From Adiantum capillus-veneris (Eukaryota; Streptophyta; Polypodiopsida; Polypodiales; Pteridaceae), in contig CM043953.1 of the NCBI GenBank assembly GCA_014529385.2, forward strand, positions 75,339,372-75,403,371: a stretch of 64,000 nt of DNA. The letters run 5' to 3'. The notes beneath the pieces were generated by a model. That model worked only from the letters and a program-made list of their open reading frames with translations, was not told the DNA's origin and ran no database searches. Position numbers and translations under genes: made by a program. Below are positions 45,543 through 56,850 of this stretch, piece by piece; position 1 is the stretch's first letter, and the number at the start of each line of letters is the position of its first letter.

Positions 45543-46230
45543 ATGGCTGACAACAACAACAGAGATGTGTTCAAGATGTTTGCTGCTGAGGACAGGTTGG
45601 ATGGGGACAACTACCCTATGTGGTCTTATATGATGCAACATGTTCTTGTGTCAAAGGGCGTCTGGAACATTGTGCAGGGCATTGATGTACGTCCTGGTTC
45701 TGAGGATGTAGGCGATGTTGAGGATGTTGCAGGTCTTGTTCCAAGGATTGCAGATGTTAGAGTTGTTTTGCCTACGGAAGAACAAGCTCGTTGGGATGTT
45801 AAGGATGGGTAGGCTCATGCATTGATTGCGTTGACTGTGAAGCGCACCATTGTTCCTCACATCCGTTCAGCAAAATCTGCAAAACACGCTTGGGATATTC
45901 TAGCAAGTCTTTATGCAAGCCGCAATGAGGCTAAAATTGCTTTGCTACGTAAAGATCTGGAGGCGAAGATTATGCATGAGGAAGATGATATGGACACTTT
46001 TCTTGCTAGTGTCAAGGATATCAATGAGCAACTAATTTCTGCAGCTGAAGTTATTTCAGATAGTTCCCTTGTGCAGACTATTCTTGATGCCTTACTAGAT
46101 TCTTACCAAACTTTTGCTAGTACTTGGAGACTTATGACCCAAGGAAATCCAGAAGTTGTCAAGTTTGATGCATTATGCACATTGCTGTTGCAAGAGTCAC
46201 TTTCCAGGAAAAACAGGACTAGATAGCGTG
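45543..46230 (+). pseudogene. Copia element 1 Gag
   Basis: It starts at ATG 45543 (MADNNNRDVFKMFAAEDRL). GDNYPMWSYMMQHVLVSKG is the usual start of copia gag, followed by HAWDILASLYASRNEAK, DDMDTFLASVKDINEQL and LVQTILDALLDSYQTF, matching the gag-polypeptide (UBN2) pattern. TAG stops interrupt at 45810 and 46224. The C-terminus (RAVEEAFIASQRKGG) continues to about 46345, but the zinc knuckle is missing. Not functional. Confidence 0.85.
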
Positions 46231-46339
46231 CAGTTGAAGAGGCTTTTATTGCTTCTCAAAGAAAGGGTGGTAATAGTAATACAGCCACTTCTTATGGTTC
46301 TGTTGCGAGTGGAAAAAATTTTGTTCCTAATGCTTCTGC

Positions 46340-46445
46340 TGGATGACAAATGTATAGTTCATGATCTCAGTTTTGGTGATGAAATTGTTGCATCTGGGCT
46401 TTTGTGCCATGGGCTGTATAAGCTCACTTTGTATGACAAGTGTGG
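46340..46445 (+). pseudogene. Copia element 1 protease remnant
   Basis: Only the end of the gag/protease/pre-integrase junction is left: LDDKCIVHDLSFGDEIVAS and GLLCHGLYKL, a pattern found just before the copia integrase. The catalytic DSGA part and the zinc knuckle are absent, so a deletion lies at about 46340. A frameshift near 46440 leads into the integrase frame. Confidence 0.65.
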
Positions 46446-47586
46446 ACAAAAATTTTGCAAATGTTGTTGCAGATTCAAGGGCTATTTCAGATGCAAAACT
46501 TTGGCATCCATGTTTTGGTCATCTGAATTTTGCCAGTTTGCTGCGTTTGCAGAAGTCTGATATGGTTGCTTCTTTGCCGCCTCTTGAAGCACCTCTCAAA
46601 CATGTTTGTGAAGGCTGTATTTTGGGTAAGATGCAATGTTCTAAATTTCCAAAGGATGGTTCAGTTCGGGCCACATGCACGTTGCAGCTTGTGCATAGTG
46701 ATGTTTGTGGGCCCATGCAAACTCCGTCCTTGGGAAATTACCTGTACTTCGTGACTTTCATTGATGATTACTCCAGGCATGCATGGGTATTTCCTCTTAA
46801 AGCAAAGTCCAAAGTTTTTATGTGCTTCAGACAATATCTGGTTATGGCTGAAAATGTCTCGAAATGTACTATGGGCACCCTCCGTTCCGATCGTGGGGGG
46901 GAGTATATGTCTCATGAATTTAATGCATTTCTGGCTAGTCGTGGGATAAAACACCAATGTACAGTGCCTTATACACCTCAGCAAAATGGTGTTGATGAGA
47001 GGAAAAACAGGTCACTTACGGAAATGGCACGATGTATGGTCAAAAGTCAAGCTTTTTCACATTCTTTTTGGCTTGAGGCCATCATGTGTGCCACTTATGT
47101 ACTTAACAGGTGTCCTACAAAATCTTTGCATTCTATTACTCCATATGAAGCATGGCATGATAGAAACCCTTCTATTGAGCACATGTATGGTTTTGGTTGT
47201 TTGGCATATGCTTTGGTGCCACAAGTGCAGCACAAAAAATTGGATGATAAGGCTGTCAAATGTATTTTTGTTGGTTATAGTGCTGAAAGCAAAGGTTACA
47301 GGTTGTATTATCTGCAAACAAAACGTATTCTGGTTTCACAGGATGAAGTGTTTGTGGAAGATTATGTTCATCCCTTGCTGCCATGTACTAGAGATAGTAA
47401 TGTAAGCTCACAGGACATTTATGACACTTTGTTGCCTCTTTTCAATGGTGGAAATACGAATGTAAGTTCCAATGAGGCAAATGTACAGCCTATGGGGGTT
47501 TTTGAAAATGTTTTAGATCAGCCTATTACTGATGCAGATGTACATGATGTACTTGATGAGGAAAGGACTGAAAATGAGCAGGCTTG
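46444..47586 (+). pseudogene. Copia element 1 integrase
   Basis: The open frame contains the pre-integrase zinc site (HPCFGHLN ... CEGCILGK). The integrase core follows, with LVHSDVCGPM (first Asp), FIDDYSRHAWVFPL (second Asp region), LRSDRGGEYMS, QQNGVDERKNRSL (catalytic Glu), and then FWLEAIMCATYVLNRCP and CIFVGYSAESKGYRLY. The catalytic residues all appear present. It ends at a TGA after ENEQA; element 2 has an Arg codon there, so this stop is specific to element 1. Confidence 0.85.
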
Positions 47587-48619
47587 AGGTATGCCAAAAT
47601 GGCTACTGCACACTTTGCGTGATAATAAATTGGATGCACCTTTGTCTAGTCGTACTCGTTCAAGCTCTCGCCATGCATCTTATGCATTAGATTGTTATCC
47701 TTTGGTTGTGTCTAGCTTACATGATGTTGAGGAGCCTCTGTCTTTTGATAAGGCACAAAATTCAAAAAATTGGATGGCTGCCATGCAATCAGAATATGAT
47801 GCACTCATGGAAAATGACACATGGACTTTATGTGATTTTCCTCCTGGAAAAAAGGCCATTGGTACGAAGTGGGTTTACAAGTTGAAACGCAAGCCGGATG
47901 GTGAGATTGATCGCCATAAGGCTCGACTTGTTGCAAAGGGTTATGCACAGCAAAAAGGCATAGACTATGAAGAGAATTTTGCTCCCACTTGTCGTATGAC
48001 TACTGTGCGTTTTCTATGTGCATTGGAAACTCATTTTGGTTGGGATGTACATCAATCAGACATCATTACTACTTTCTTGAATGGTGACATATTTGAGGAA
48101 GTTTATGTAACGCAGCCTCACGGTTTTGTCATAAAAGGACAAGAGGACAAAGTGTGCAAATGTAAGAAGGCTTTGTATGGGTTGAAGCAATCTCCTTGTG
48201 CTTGGTATGAGAAAGCTGACACTCATTTGGTTAAACAAGGCTTTCATAACAGTCCAACAGAAAGCACCTTGTATTTAAAGCGTGAGGGTGATGTACTTCT
48301 CATTGTGGTTCTTTATGTTGATCATTTACTGATCACTGGACCAAATGAGAGACATATTGCTGAATTTAAGGCTGATTTGAATGCTACTTTCAAGATGAAA
48401 TATTTGGGGCTATTGCATTATTACTTGGGTATACAGTTTAAGCAGTGTGATGGTGGTATCGCCTTGTGTCAGAAAAGTTACACAGAGACATTGCTATGTG
48501 AGTTTGGACTTGAGGATTGCAAACCTATTGCCACTCCCATGGAAACAGGTTTGAAGTTGAGTATACATGATGCTCGCGATCCTGCTGATGTCACTCTTTA
48601 CCAAAATGCTACTGGCTGA
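47587..48619 (+). pseudogene. Copia element 1 reverse transcriptase
   Basis: Blocks seen are NWMAAMQSEYDALMENDTW, IGTKWVYKLKRKPDG, RHKARLVAKGYAQQ, HQSDIITTFLNGDIFEEVYV, KCKKALYGLKQSP and the active-site strand VLYVDHLLITG. The invariant YVDD is YVDH here, so the second catalytic Asp is replaced by His. The frame ends at a TGA (48617-48619) where the sequence continues LIYVCNMRPDIQLGV. Both changes are shared with element 2. Confidence 0.87.
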
Positions 48620-49270
48620 CTTATTTATGTATGCAACATGAGGCCAGATATTCAGCTTGGAGTCTCACAGGGCAGCAGATTCATGCATAGCCCAGAGTCT
48701 AAGCATTGGCAGGCTATCAAGAGGATTTTCCTCTACCTTAGTGGCACTTTACATCTTGGCTTTTTTTATCCCAAGGGGGGATCATTGCCACCAGACTTAA
48801 ATTCTTTTTCGGACTCAAATTGGGCTGGTTGTTTTGACACGCGAGTGTCCACAAGTGGTTTTTGTTTCATGCTTGGCAGTTCATGTATATCATGGTTGAG
48901 CAAGAAGCAGCCTACTGTGGCCACTTTGAGTTGGGAGGCTGAGTACAGGGCAGTCTTCACAGCTACGGTTGAGTGTGTATGGCTCAGACGCCTTATGGCT
49001 GATTTGGGTGTTGGACAGGACACTGCCAACACTATCTACACTGACAGTCAGAGCGCATTGGCAGTTGCGAGGAACCCGGTTTTTCATGCTCGCACAAAGC
49101 ACATTGAGGTGCAATACCACTATGTCAGGGAGAGGCTCTGAGCAGGAGAGATCAGCTTGGCTTATGTGCCAACACAGGACAACCTTGCAGATCTTTTCAC
49201 AAAGGCATTGTCTCATGAGAAGCTTGAAGCTTTCCGCAAAGCTTTGGGCTTACTCCCCTTTGTGGACTGA
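48620..49270 (+). pseudogene. Copia element 1 RNase H
   Basis: The frame contains RPDIQLGVSQ, HWQAIKRIFLYLSGT, SFSDSNWAGC (element 2 has SDSDWAGC), STSGFCFMLGSSCISWLSKKQ, LSWEAEYRA, YTDSQSALAVARNP and HARTKHIEVQYHYV. A TGA at 49139 interrupts it before AGEISLAYVPTQDNLADLFTKAL, as in element 2. The final stop at 49268 precedes the polypurine tract. Confidence 0.87.
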
Positions 49271-49335
49271 TCATGTCCTTAGGGCATGGCTCTTCTCTTT
49301 ACTCATGTGCCAGCTCTCGTTCACCGCATCACTCT

Positions 49336-49343
49336 AGGGGGGA
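49336..49343 (+). other. Polypurine tract, copia element 1
   Basis: AGGGGGGA lies two bases before the 3' LTR start at 49346. The same tract is present in element 2. Confidence 0.85.
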
Positions 49344-49570
49344 TTTGTTACCATATACATGTGGTAGTGATGTGTGTGAACACACTAGGACCGCTGGGGC
49401 ATTTTTTCCCTCTTTAGGAGGTTTTTTCCCCCGTGCATTGTATACAGGGATTTTAATTACGTGATGACGCATTTTGTTAAATGTTAATTATTATTGTTAT
49501 TATCACTATTTTTTTCATGTTAATAACATATCTAATGTCATGACTTACGAAAGCCGGTAGAAAACGTAGA

Positions 49571-49645
49571 ACCGGCCGGATAACCAACAATCGCGGCGGG
49601 CCCAGCGGGACATGCAAGAATCCCGCCGGGCCCGTCGTGTACCCC
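49571..49645. repeat. Left GC-rich subterminal repeat cluster of the hAT element
   Basis: GGCGGGCCCAGCGGG and CCCGCCGGGCCCGTCG lie about 130-190 bp from the left end. They are inverted versions of one GGCGGGCCC-type motif, also clustered at the right side (50672-50784). Subterminal repeats of this sort are transposase binding sites in Ac-like hAT elements. Confidence 0.7.
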
Positions 49646-49663
49646 CTCCATATTTGGCGGCTC

Positions 49664-49703
49664 TATATAACCCTTCACATCACATCACATCACATCACAT
49701 CAC
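49664..49703 (+). promoter_or_regulatory. TATA box and CACAT repeat in the hAT element
   Basis: TATATAA at 49664-49670 is followed by five CACAT units. Its position about 220 bp from the left end matches where a transposase promoter would lie in an autonomous parent element. No ORF follows. Confidence 0.4.
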
Positions 49704-49802
49704 CTCTTCCTCTAAATTTGGTCATCCTTTAAAATTTAGAAGAAAAACTAAAGGTAAAAAAATGAATAGTCTTTAAAAAAATTAAAACTTAATGTAACTC
49801 TG

Positions 49803-50553
49803 ATCATGGATCATTAGTTCTTTTTTGGACTCAACTGATTCTTGAAAGGAGGTAGAAAGGTGAATCTTTGGGTCGGTATCTCTACATTTGGGATGGACTG
49901 ATCTCATGTTTGGTTCACTGTTATATTTGCTAAATTGATTGCTATATTGATTAGAACTTCTATCATGGGTCATTAGTTCTTTTTTGGACTGAACTGATTC
50001 TTGAAAAGAGATAGAAAGGTGAATCTTTGGGTCGATATCTCTACTTTTGGGATGGACTGATTACATGTTTGATTCACCGTTGTATTTGCTTGCTATTCTA
50101 ATTAGAGCTCCAATCATGGGTCATTAGTTCTTTTTTGGACAGGACTGATTCATGAAAGGAGGTAGAAAGGTGAATCTTTGGGTTGATATCTCTACTTTTG
50201 GGATGGACTGTTCACATGTTTGATTCACCGCTGTATTTGCTTGCTATTCCGATTAGAGCTCCAATCATGGGTCATTAGTTCTTTTTTGGACTGGACTGAT
50301 TCATGAAAGGAAATAGGAAGGTGAATCTTTGGGTCGATATCTCTACTTTTGGGATGGACTGATCACATGTTTGATTCACCGTTGTATTTGCTTGCTATTT
50401 CGATTAGAGCTCCAATCATGGGTCATTAGTTCTTTTTTGGACTGGACTGATTCATGAAAGGAGGTAGGAAGGTGAATCTTTCGGTCGATATCTCTACTTT
50501 TGGGATGGACTGATCACATATTTGATTCACCGTTGTATTTGCTTGCTCATGTT
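49803..50553. repeat. Five-copy ~151-bp minisatellite inside the hAT element
   Basis: Units start at about 49803, 49962, 50112, 50263 and 50414. Each begins ATCATGGGTCATTAGTTC (or GGATC) and includes GGTGAATCTTTGGGTCG and GATGGACTGAT. The last four copies are very similar and have a 151-bp period; the first is more diverged (159 bp). Confidence 0.95.
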
Positions 50554-50671
50554 TGAGTAGATTGAGGTTTATTCCCTTCAGGCTTCACTACTACGCTTGT
50601 GTGTGATAATGATTATAACACTAATGTTTGGTTTGAATAATACTTGAAAGAAGAGATAGCATACTGAGCTA

Positions 50672-50784
50672 CGGCGGGCCCGGCGGGCAAATATCTTTAC
50701 CCAGCGTGACCGCTGGGAAGACTCACTAGCCCGACGGGCCCGCCGGGCCAACTAATTAGCCCGGCGGGCTACGAGCCGGTCTCC
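50672..50784. repeat. Right GC-rich subterminal repeat cluster of the hAT element
   Basis: ACGGCGGGCCCGGCGGGC, CCCGACGGGCCCGCCGGGCC and AGCCCGGCGGGCT lie 110-220 bp from the right end. They carry the same GGCGGGCCC motif in both orientations as at the left side. Confidence 0.75.
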
Positions 50785-51020
50785 AGGTCTCCCTGGAGGT
50801 CAAAAAAGATGAATTAACAAAATATTTGTTATTTTGCATTTCTATTATTATTAACCTAAAATTATAGTGTGATCACGTCATTTTGAAATCCCTGATTGTA
50901 TATATGCCCATCACTCTAGGGCTATGTATCTTTCCATTGCACACTAAGTAACACACTCTCTATTGTGTGCCTTGATCTTCCTTCATCTTCACCAAGCTGT
51001 GTGTGTTTCTCTGCAACCCC

Positions 51021-51790
51021 GCTGCCATAGCAGAGCCCTTCTTGCTGAAAATGAACTATTTTGCAAGTATCAGTTTACCCTTACTGGCTGTGGATCGTCT
51101 GCTGCGCTGATGGTGAAAACGCTGCTGCTACTGAGGGTTTTCCTTGAGTTTGTAATGCTAAATTGCTACAGATCTGCCACTGATTTCTAGCGTTAGTAAT
51201 TGTTGGGTATTGCTGCCAAGGGATAGCCAAAACGCTGTCTGCTGAGGAACTGCTTGGGGTTAGTAACTTGATTGAAAAATGCTAAATCTTTAAGTTGCTG
51301 GCGATAGCTTCAAGGGGGGAAAGCGCTAGGCAATGCAAGAAGATAGGGCGACACCAATAGGCTGATGATGCGGGGGGATGGGCCTCACCAAGAAGCTTGG
51401 AGAGGGTCTTGCTGAGAGAGGGAGGGAACACCTGTCGCTTGGTAGCCTGCTGTGCTCCTTGGCTCATCTGCCAATTTGTGCTAACTTGGGTTTGCTTAGA
51501 AATTAACTTACCCAATTTTCCCTACTGAGTACCCAACAAAAGTCACTTAATAAATAAGTGAAAATGTCAAAAATAAGGAAAATGGGTTAAAATCATTTGA
51601 AAAATCCCCAAACTGACTCTGATGGAAATGCTTATGCTTATGCAAGGTGCAACCAGAGGATATGCATCTACATTGAGTAACTGGGCATGCACGGCTACAA
51701 ATAGACTCACAAAAGTGTCGGATCACTTCTAATCTAACTTGACTAGACTTGATGGAAACCCTGCTATGGTGTAGCTTGTCCACGGACACA
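51021..51790. other. No gene recognised
   Basis: Short frames occur on both strands (for example minus 51282-51515 with FPPSLSKTLSKLLGEA) but none is identifiable. The stretch lies between the copia LTR and the PPR remnants and may be flanking host sequence. Confidence 0.35.
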
Positions 51791-51939
51791 TAGGGTTGGG
51801 ATGTGTCACATGACACGGCTCTATTTGGCCCACATAAAGTTTAATGAAGAAGCTCTATTCTTGGTTTTGTTTTGTTATTACTTCATTAGCGTAGCAGTCC
51901 CATTCAAAAATCTGTCTTCTCGTCCTCCCATGTGGCACA

Positions 51940-52540
51940 TGACCGTTCCTTTGCTCATATTTTTTATCGACGCCTCGCTTTCACGCAGTAAGTTTAGAGC
52001 AACAGCACATAGCGAAGTGAAGGGCTCTCTCCAGATGCAATCACCTACGCATGCATATTTTTTTATCGACACCTTTCTTTTCACGAAGTGAGTTCAGAGC
52101 AGCGTGGACTCTTGGAATGCACTGATTGCAGCAGGGCAGAAAGCTGTACTCCGACTGCAATCACCTATGCAGCATGGTGAAGGCACGTGGCTCTACACAT
52201 GCATCTTGAAGGCATATGGTTCTACGCAAGGTGCTGATATTGGCATAGAAATTCACAATTATATTGTTATTCAGACGATATTGAAACAAGAAGCCATGCT
52301 TGGCTTTGTCTTTGTCGATATTTGGCCACTCAGCAGATGCAAAGCGAGGGTCTCTCTCCAGATGCAATCACCTATGCAGGATGCTGAAGGCATGTGGCTC
52401 TACACATGTCATGCGGCACATGATCATTCCTTTGCTCATATTTTTTATCGACGCCTCGCTTTCACACAGTGATTTTAGAGTAGCGGCACATAGCGAAGCG
52501 AAGGGCTCTCTCCATATGCAATCACCTACTACCTTGGTCA
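51940..52540 (+). pseudogene. PPR gene fragments, scrambled and duplicated
   Basis: Pieces of a pentatricopeptide repeat protein can be read in shifting frames: SWNALIAAGQ near 52108, then CILKAYGSTQGADIGIEIH near 52200, where PPR proteins typically have ILKACGS...GKEIH. The block CCTTTGCTCATATTTTTTATCGACGCCTC ... AGGGCTCTCTCCA occurs at about 51935-52045 and again at about 52425-52525. Nothing is continuously open. PPR proteins bind organellar RNA; these remnants cannot. Confidence 0.55.
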
Positions 52541-52800
52541 ATATGTATGTCAAATGTGATGCGCTTGAGAAAGCACAAACAATGCTTGAGGAACTCCCTG
52601 TCCGGAATGCCACCACTTCCAATGAATGCAATGATTCCGGAATGTGCACAACGAGAGATGGGAGAGCGTCCATGTGACTGTCCTCTTTTTTAACGTTTGT
52701 CAGCTATGTGGGCACTCTCTTGGTCGATATGTATGCCAAATGTGGTGCGCTCGAGAGAGCACAAAAATTGCTTCAGGAGCGAACAGACCATAGTGGATAA
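52515..52800 (+). pseudogene. PPR repeats, fragment
   Basis: LVNMYVKCDALEKAQ ... ELPVRN near 52525-52610 and LLVDMYAKCGALERAQKLL near 52715-52780 are two clear PPR helices pairs. They are separated by a stop and a short non-PPR stretch. A normal PPR protein would have 35-residue repeats in tandem, so material is missing. The motif style is common in the very large PPR families of seed-free plants. Confidence 0.65.
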
Positions 52801-53084
52801 TACCTGCTCTGAGGGAGGGGAGAGATGTCGCTTGCTACACTGCTGCTGAGATGGCGCTGCACTTGGGAGCTCTTCTCGTGCAGATGTCGAAAGCCTTGCC
52901 TCCCCATTTCAAGCAGACTTGATACATTAGTTCCAGCAGTAAAGCTTTGAGAGGGGAATCAAAGGCCTACTTGATCGGCTTTGGCAGGAACACACACACA
53001 CAGGGAAGCGTGAACTTACGCGAGGAGCTGGAGATGCTTGAGCTGTTGATGTCCGAATTGCCCAAATGGAGACAATGCTGGTAA
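52801..53084. other. No gene recognised
   Basis: Non-repetitive sequence lies between the PPR remnants and the SINE-like head. No coding region is supported. Confidence 0.3.
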
Positions 53085-53215
53085 AAAAACCTAGCTTTAC
53101 AAATTTACCACTCAATCACTTCAAGTTAAACAAAAGCGGGTTTGAACCCTGGTGGTCGGGTGGGGAGAGGACATGCGTGCTCTAACCATCAAGTCAAGCC
53201 CTCCAACAATGTGTA
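53085..53215 (-). mobile_element. tRNA-derived SINE head (candidate)
   Basis: On the minus strand, GGAGGGCTTGACTTGATG, GGTTAGAGCAC (A-box-like, 53176-53187 region) and GGTTCAAACCC (53138-53148) occur with about 30 bp between the boxes. The last fits the B-box consensus GGTTCRANNCC exactly. This is the promoter layout of a tRNA gene or a tRNA-derived SINE. The cloverleaf does not close, so a SINE is more likely. A T-rich run near 53087 on that strand could be the tail. Confidence 0.5.
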
Positions 53216-53248
53216 GAGGATCCTAGGCAGCTATGTGGTGATGGAACG

Positions 53249-53252
<4 letters not shown>

Positions 53253-53307
<55 letters not shown>
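53253..53307. repeat. (CT)n microsatellite
   Basis: An uninterrupted CT tract of about 55 bp lies just beyond the SINE-like head. Confidence 0.97.
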
Positions 53308-53311
<4 letters not shown>

Positions 53312-54191
53312 GTACTAAGAAACCAATATGTGCACACATAGTGCATAGAAAAGACCAGAGACCAAGTCACCTTATTTCCCAATATGTTGCAGCTTTTACA
53401 CCGCTAGGCATGTGTGCAACATAATAACCATTAAAAAAACGGGTTTTTCAAAATGTAGGAGAAAATATTGGCCGCTAATGTTTTGCGAAAAGGAACTCAA
53501 ATGTGGTCAACTAGGTTCTCTTGAGGCCCCTTCGTGGTAACTGCTCCTTGCACATAGAAACCCACAACCATGGTACCATGGCAAGAGCGCCCATTTTTTA
53601 TCTTCTTCACCTTAAATTAATTAAGGGTAAGTGGATCCTCGATTAACCCCAAAGGATCAAACAGGAAACTCCCCGGATAGTTTATGCCACCCTCAAATAA
53701 AATTCCTAATGGCTCTAGTGTCTCGATACCACACTACCTTGTATATTCAGGTCCTACCATAAGAAAGAATTGGCACACAACAATCACCAAAATGCCTTGT
53801 CCTCCAGAAATGAACACCATATCAATACTAAAAAAAACAATGAGCAGGGCATGTTCGCAACAGAGGCATGTGCACTCCTCAACTGTCACGCCTCTCCTCT
53901 TGGCCTTGCACTCACCACCTGCGCACCCCTGTGCACTCCTTTGCTGCCGCATCCTGGCTCTTGCAGCCACCTGCGTCCATCCTGCTATTCAACTGCATCT
54001 TTCGTGATTCGGCAAAATAACTCTTTTTTAAAATGTGTGCAACATACCTGCAAGAATTTCTCCCTCTCTCTCAGACCATTTTCCTCTTGAATAAAAGGTC
54101 TTGAGTTCAACTCTCCTCGTCAAATAGATCTTTGAGATCTCTAGGGATAGTTTCCACGACGTGAAAATACTCTTCTTCTTCTTCTTTTTCT

Positions 54192-54194
<3 letters not shown>
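53308..54194. other. No gene recognised
   Basis: Short overlapping frames occur on both strands near 53680-54090 (Ala/Cys/His-rich), without a recognisable domain. Confidence 0.35.

Positions 54195-54242
<48 letters not shown>
54195..54242. repeat. (CT)n microsatellite preceded by CTT repeats
   Basis: TTCTTCTTCTTCTTTTTC leads into a CT tract of about 48 bp. Confidence 0.95.
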
Positions 54243-54244
<2 letters not shown>

Positions 54245-54539
54245 GCCAATGTGTGGCAAGACAAAGAGGAATTAGGATGTATTCTTGTTCTTCAATGATT
54301 GACATTTTGTTGATAACTACACTTATGTGTTATCTTTGTGGACATAATCGCTTGTTTTGTGAGGTAATATGTGACAAATTACATGCTAACCACTCAAAAT
54401 GCATCTCAATTGTCAAAAAGAAATAAAAATTAGAAAAGCTTGATCAATCCGATCAAAATAGATACATGGGTACTTTGGGAATTTTAAAAATTTGAAGGCT
54501 ATTTTGGGAATTTTGACAAATTAGAGGGGTTTAACCTTG

Positions 54540-54645
54540 GCTACAAGGAAATTTACATAAGTTTTAGTGTAATTACCGACAAAAGCTTCTAATTTTGACC
54601 AAGATAACGAGAGAATTTCAAGTTTTCCCTTACTTTCACCACGCC
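54540..54645 (+). repeat. Dispersed repeat shared with 14.5 kb
   Basis: This is the second copy of the segment at 14533-14625, with the same order of words (TTTACATAAGTTTTAG, AGTGTAATTACCG, AATTTTGACC, GAGAATTTCA). Confidence 0.7.
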
Positions 54646-54667
54646 ATGAAAGTATTCATCGATGCAC

Positions 54668-55501
<834 letters not shown>

Positions 55502-55728
55502 TGTTACCATATACATGTGGTAGTGATGTGTGTGAACACACTAGGACCACTGGGGAATTTTTTCCCTCTTTAGGAGGTTTCTTCCCCCGAGCATTGTATA
55601 TACACCCATCACTCTAGGGCTATCTATCTTTCCATTGCATACTAAGTAACACACTCTCTATTGTGTGCCTTGAGCTTCCTTCGTCTTCTCCAAGCCGTGT
55701 GCATTTCTCTGCAACCCTAAATCCAACA
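55502..55728 (+). mobile_element. Ty1/copia element 2, 5' LTR
   Basis: The 227-bp LTR starts TGTTACCATATACATGTGG and ends ATCCAACA. It is very similar to the LTRs of element 1. Confidence 0.9.
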
Positions 55729-55730
55729 AT

Positions 55731-55742
55731 TGGTATCAGAGC
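55731..55742 (+). other. Primer binding site, copia element 2
   Basis: TGGTATCAGAGC is a perfect 12-base match to the initiator-Met tRNA primer site of plant copia elements. Confidence 0.9.
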
Positions 55743-56090
55743 AGGTTGCGTCCTCTCGGGCTTAGTCGCCAGCTGCTCCAACACACGCCTGCTCACTTTC
55801 TCCAATTTCAGTGAGCATTTGCAAGCGTTTGCAGGTGAACAAAAACTTCGGGAGAAGTCGTAGAGATCAAATTGCTCAAATTTTTGATTTGGACTCATTT
55901 CGGCCTCCATTTCCACTACAAGCAGTACTGCATAGGCTATTTTGTCATTTTGTGTAGAATTTCTATCAGTGCCGTTTTCTGCATAATAGGTGTCTCATAG
56001 TCTTTTACGATTTTTGCTATATAGCACGTATTGTTCCCGCTCCATTTCTCCTATTTTTGGGTAGTTTTCACATCAGGTGCAACATTTACC

Positions 56091-56322
56091 ATGGCTGACA
56101 ACAACAACAGAGATGTGTTCAAGATGTTTGCTGCTGAGGACAGGTTGGATGGGGACAACTACCCTATGTGGGCTTATATGATGCAACATGTTCTTGTGTC
56201 AAAGGGCGTCTGGAACATTGTGCAGGGCATTGATGTACGTCCTGGTTCTGAGGATGTAGGTGATATTGAGGATGTTGTAGGTCTTGCTACAAGGATTGCT
56301 GCTATTAGAGTTGTATTGCCAA
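56091..56322 (+). pseudogene. Copia element 2 Gag, truncated
   Basis: ATG at 56091 opens the same MADNNNRDVFKMF start as element 1, with GDNYPMWAYMMQHVLVSKG. After about 77 codons, at GTATTGCC (about 56321), the sequence jumps to NFLCASNNFW. That corresponds to element 1 near 46812, deep in the integrase. About 1 kb of gag, protease and integrase is deleted. Confidence 0.85.
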
Positions 56323-56850
56323 ATTTTTTATGTGCTTCAAACAATTTCTGGCTATGGCTAGTCGTGGGATAAAACACCAATGTACAGTGCCTTATACACC
56401 TCAACAAAATGGTGTTGCTGAGAGGAAAAACAGGTCACTGACGGAAATGGCACAATGTATGGTCACAAGTCAAGCTTTGTCGCATTCTTTTTGGCTTGAG
56501 GCCATCATGTGTGCCACTTATGTACTTAACAATTATCCTATGAAAGCTTTGGAGTCTATTACTCCATATGAAGCATGGCATGATAGAAAGCCTTCTATTG
56601 AGCACATGCGTGTTTTTGGTTGTTTGGCATATGCTTTGGTGCCACAAACACAGCGCAGAAAATTGGATGATAAGGCTGTCTAATGTATTTTTGTTGGTTA
56701 TAATGTTGAAAGCAAAGGTTACAAGTTATATCATCCACAAACAAAGTGTATTTTGGTTTCACAGGATGTAGTGTTTGTGGAAGATTATGTTCAGCCCTTG
56801 TTTTCATGTACTAGAGATAGTAAGTAAGCTCACACGACATTTATGACACT
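56323..56850 (+). pseudogene. Copia element 2 integrase, C-terminal half
   Basis: After the deletion and a second, ~85-bp deletion near 56355 (between two TGGCT words), the frame reads SRGIKHQCTVPYTPQQNG, VAERKNRSLTEMAQC, FWLEAIMCATYVLNN and KLDDKAV. It then has a TAA where element 1 has AAA. CIFVGYNVESKGYKLY follows. The first two catalytic Asp blocks are gone. Confidence 0.85.

Larger units (their letters stand above)
49445..50894. mobile_element. Non-autonomous hAT transposon, 1450 bp
   Basis: It is flanked by an exact 8-bp duplication ATTGTATA (49437-49444 and 50895-50902). The termini are CAGGGATTT and AAATCCCTG, and a looser inverted match (ACGTGAT) lies about 15-16 bp in. An 8-bp target duplication with CAGGG ends identifies the hAT superfamily. 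The inside has no transposase ORF. It holds GC-rich subterminal repeats at both sides, a TATATAA box at 49664 followed by a (CACAT)n run, and a five-copy 151-bp minisatellite. It inserted after the copia element, since it splits the LTR. Confidence 0.93.
49346..51020 (+). mobile_element. Copia element 1, 3' LTR split by a hAT insertion
   Basis: The LTR starts TGTTACCATATACATGTGG at 49346 and runs to 49444, is broken by the hAT element, and resumes at 50903 with TATGCCCATCACTC up to about 51020 (CTGCAACCCC). The last ten or so bases of the other LTRs (AATTCCAACA) are not recognisable here. No 5-bp target duplication matching GAATA at the 5' flank is seen, so the outer end is altered. Confidence 0.85.

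Noticed and set aside
53130-53215. Functional tRNA gene
   Set aside because: A and B boxes are present, but acceptor-stem ends do not pair and no anticodon arm could be drawn, so a SINE head is the better reading.
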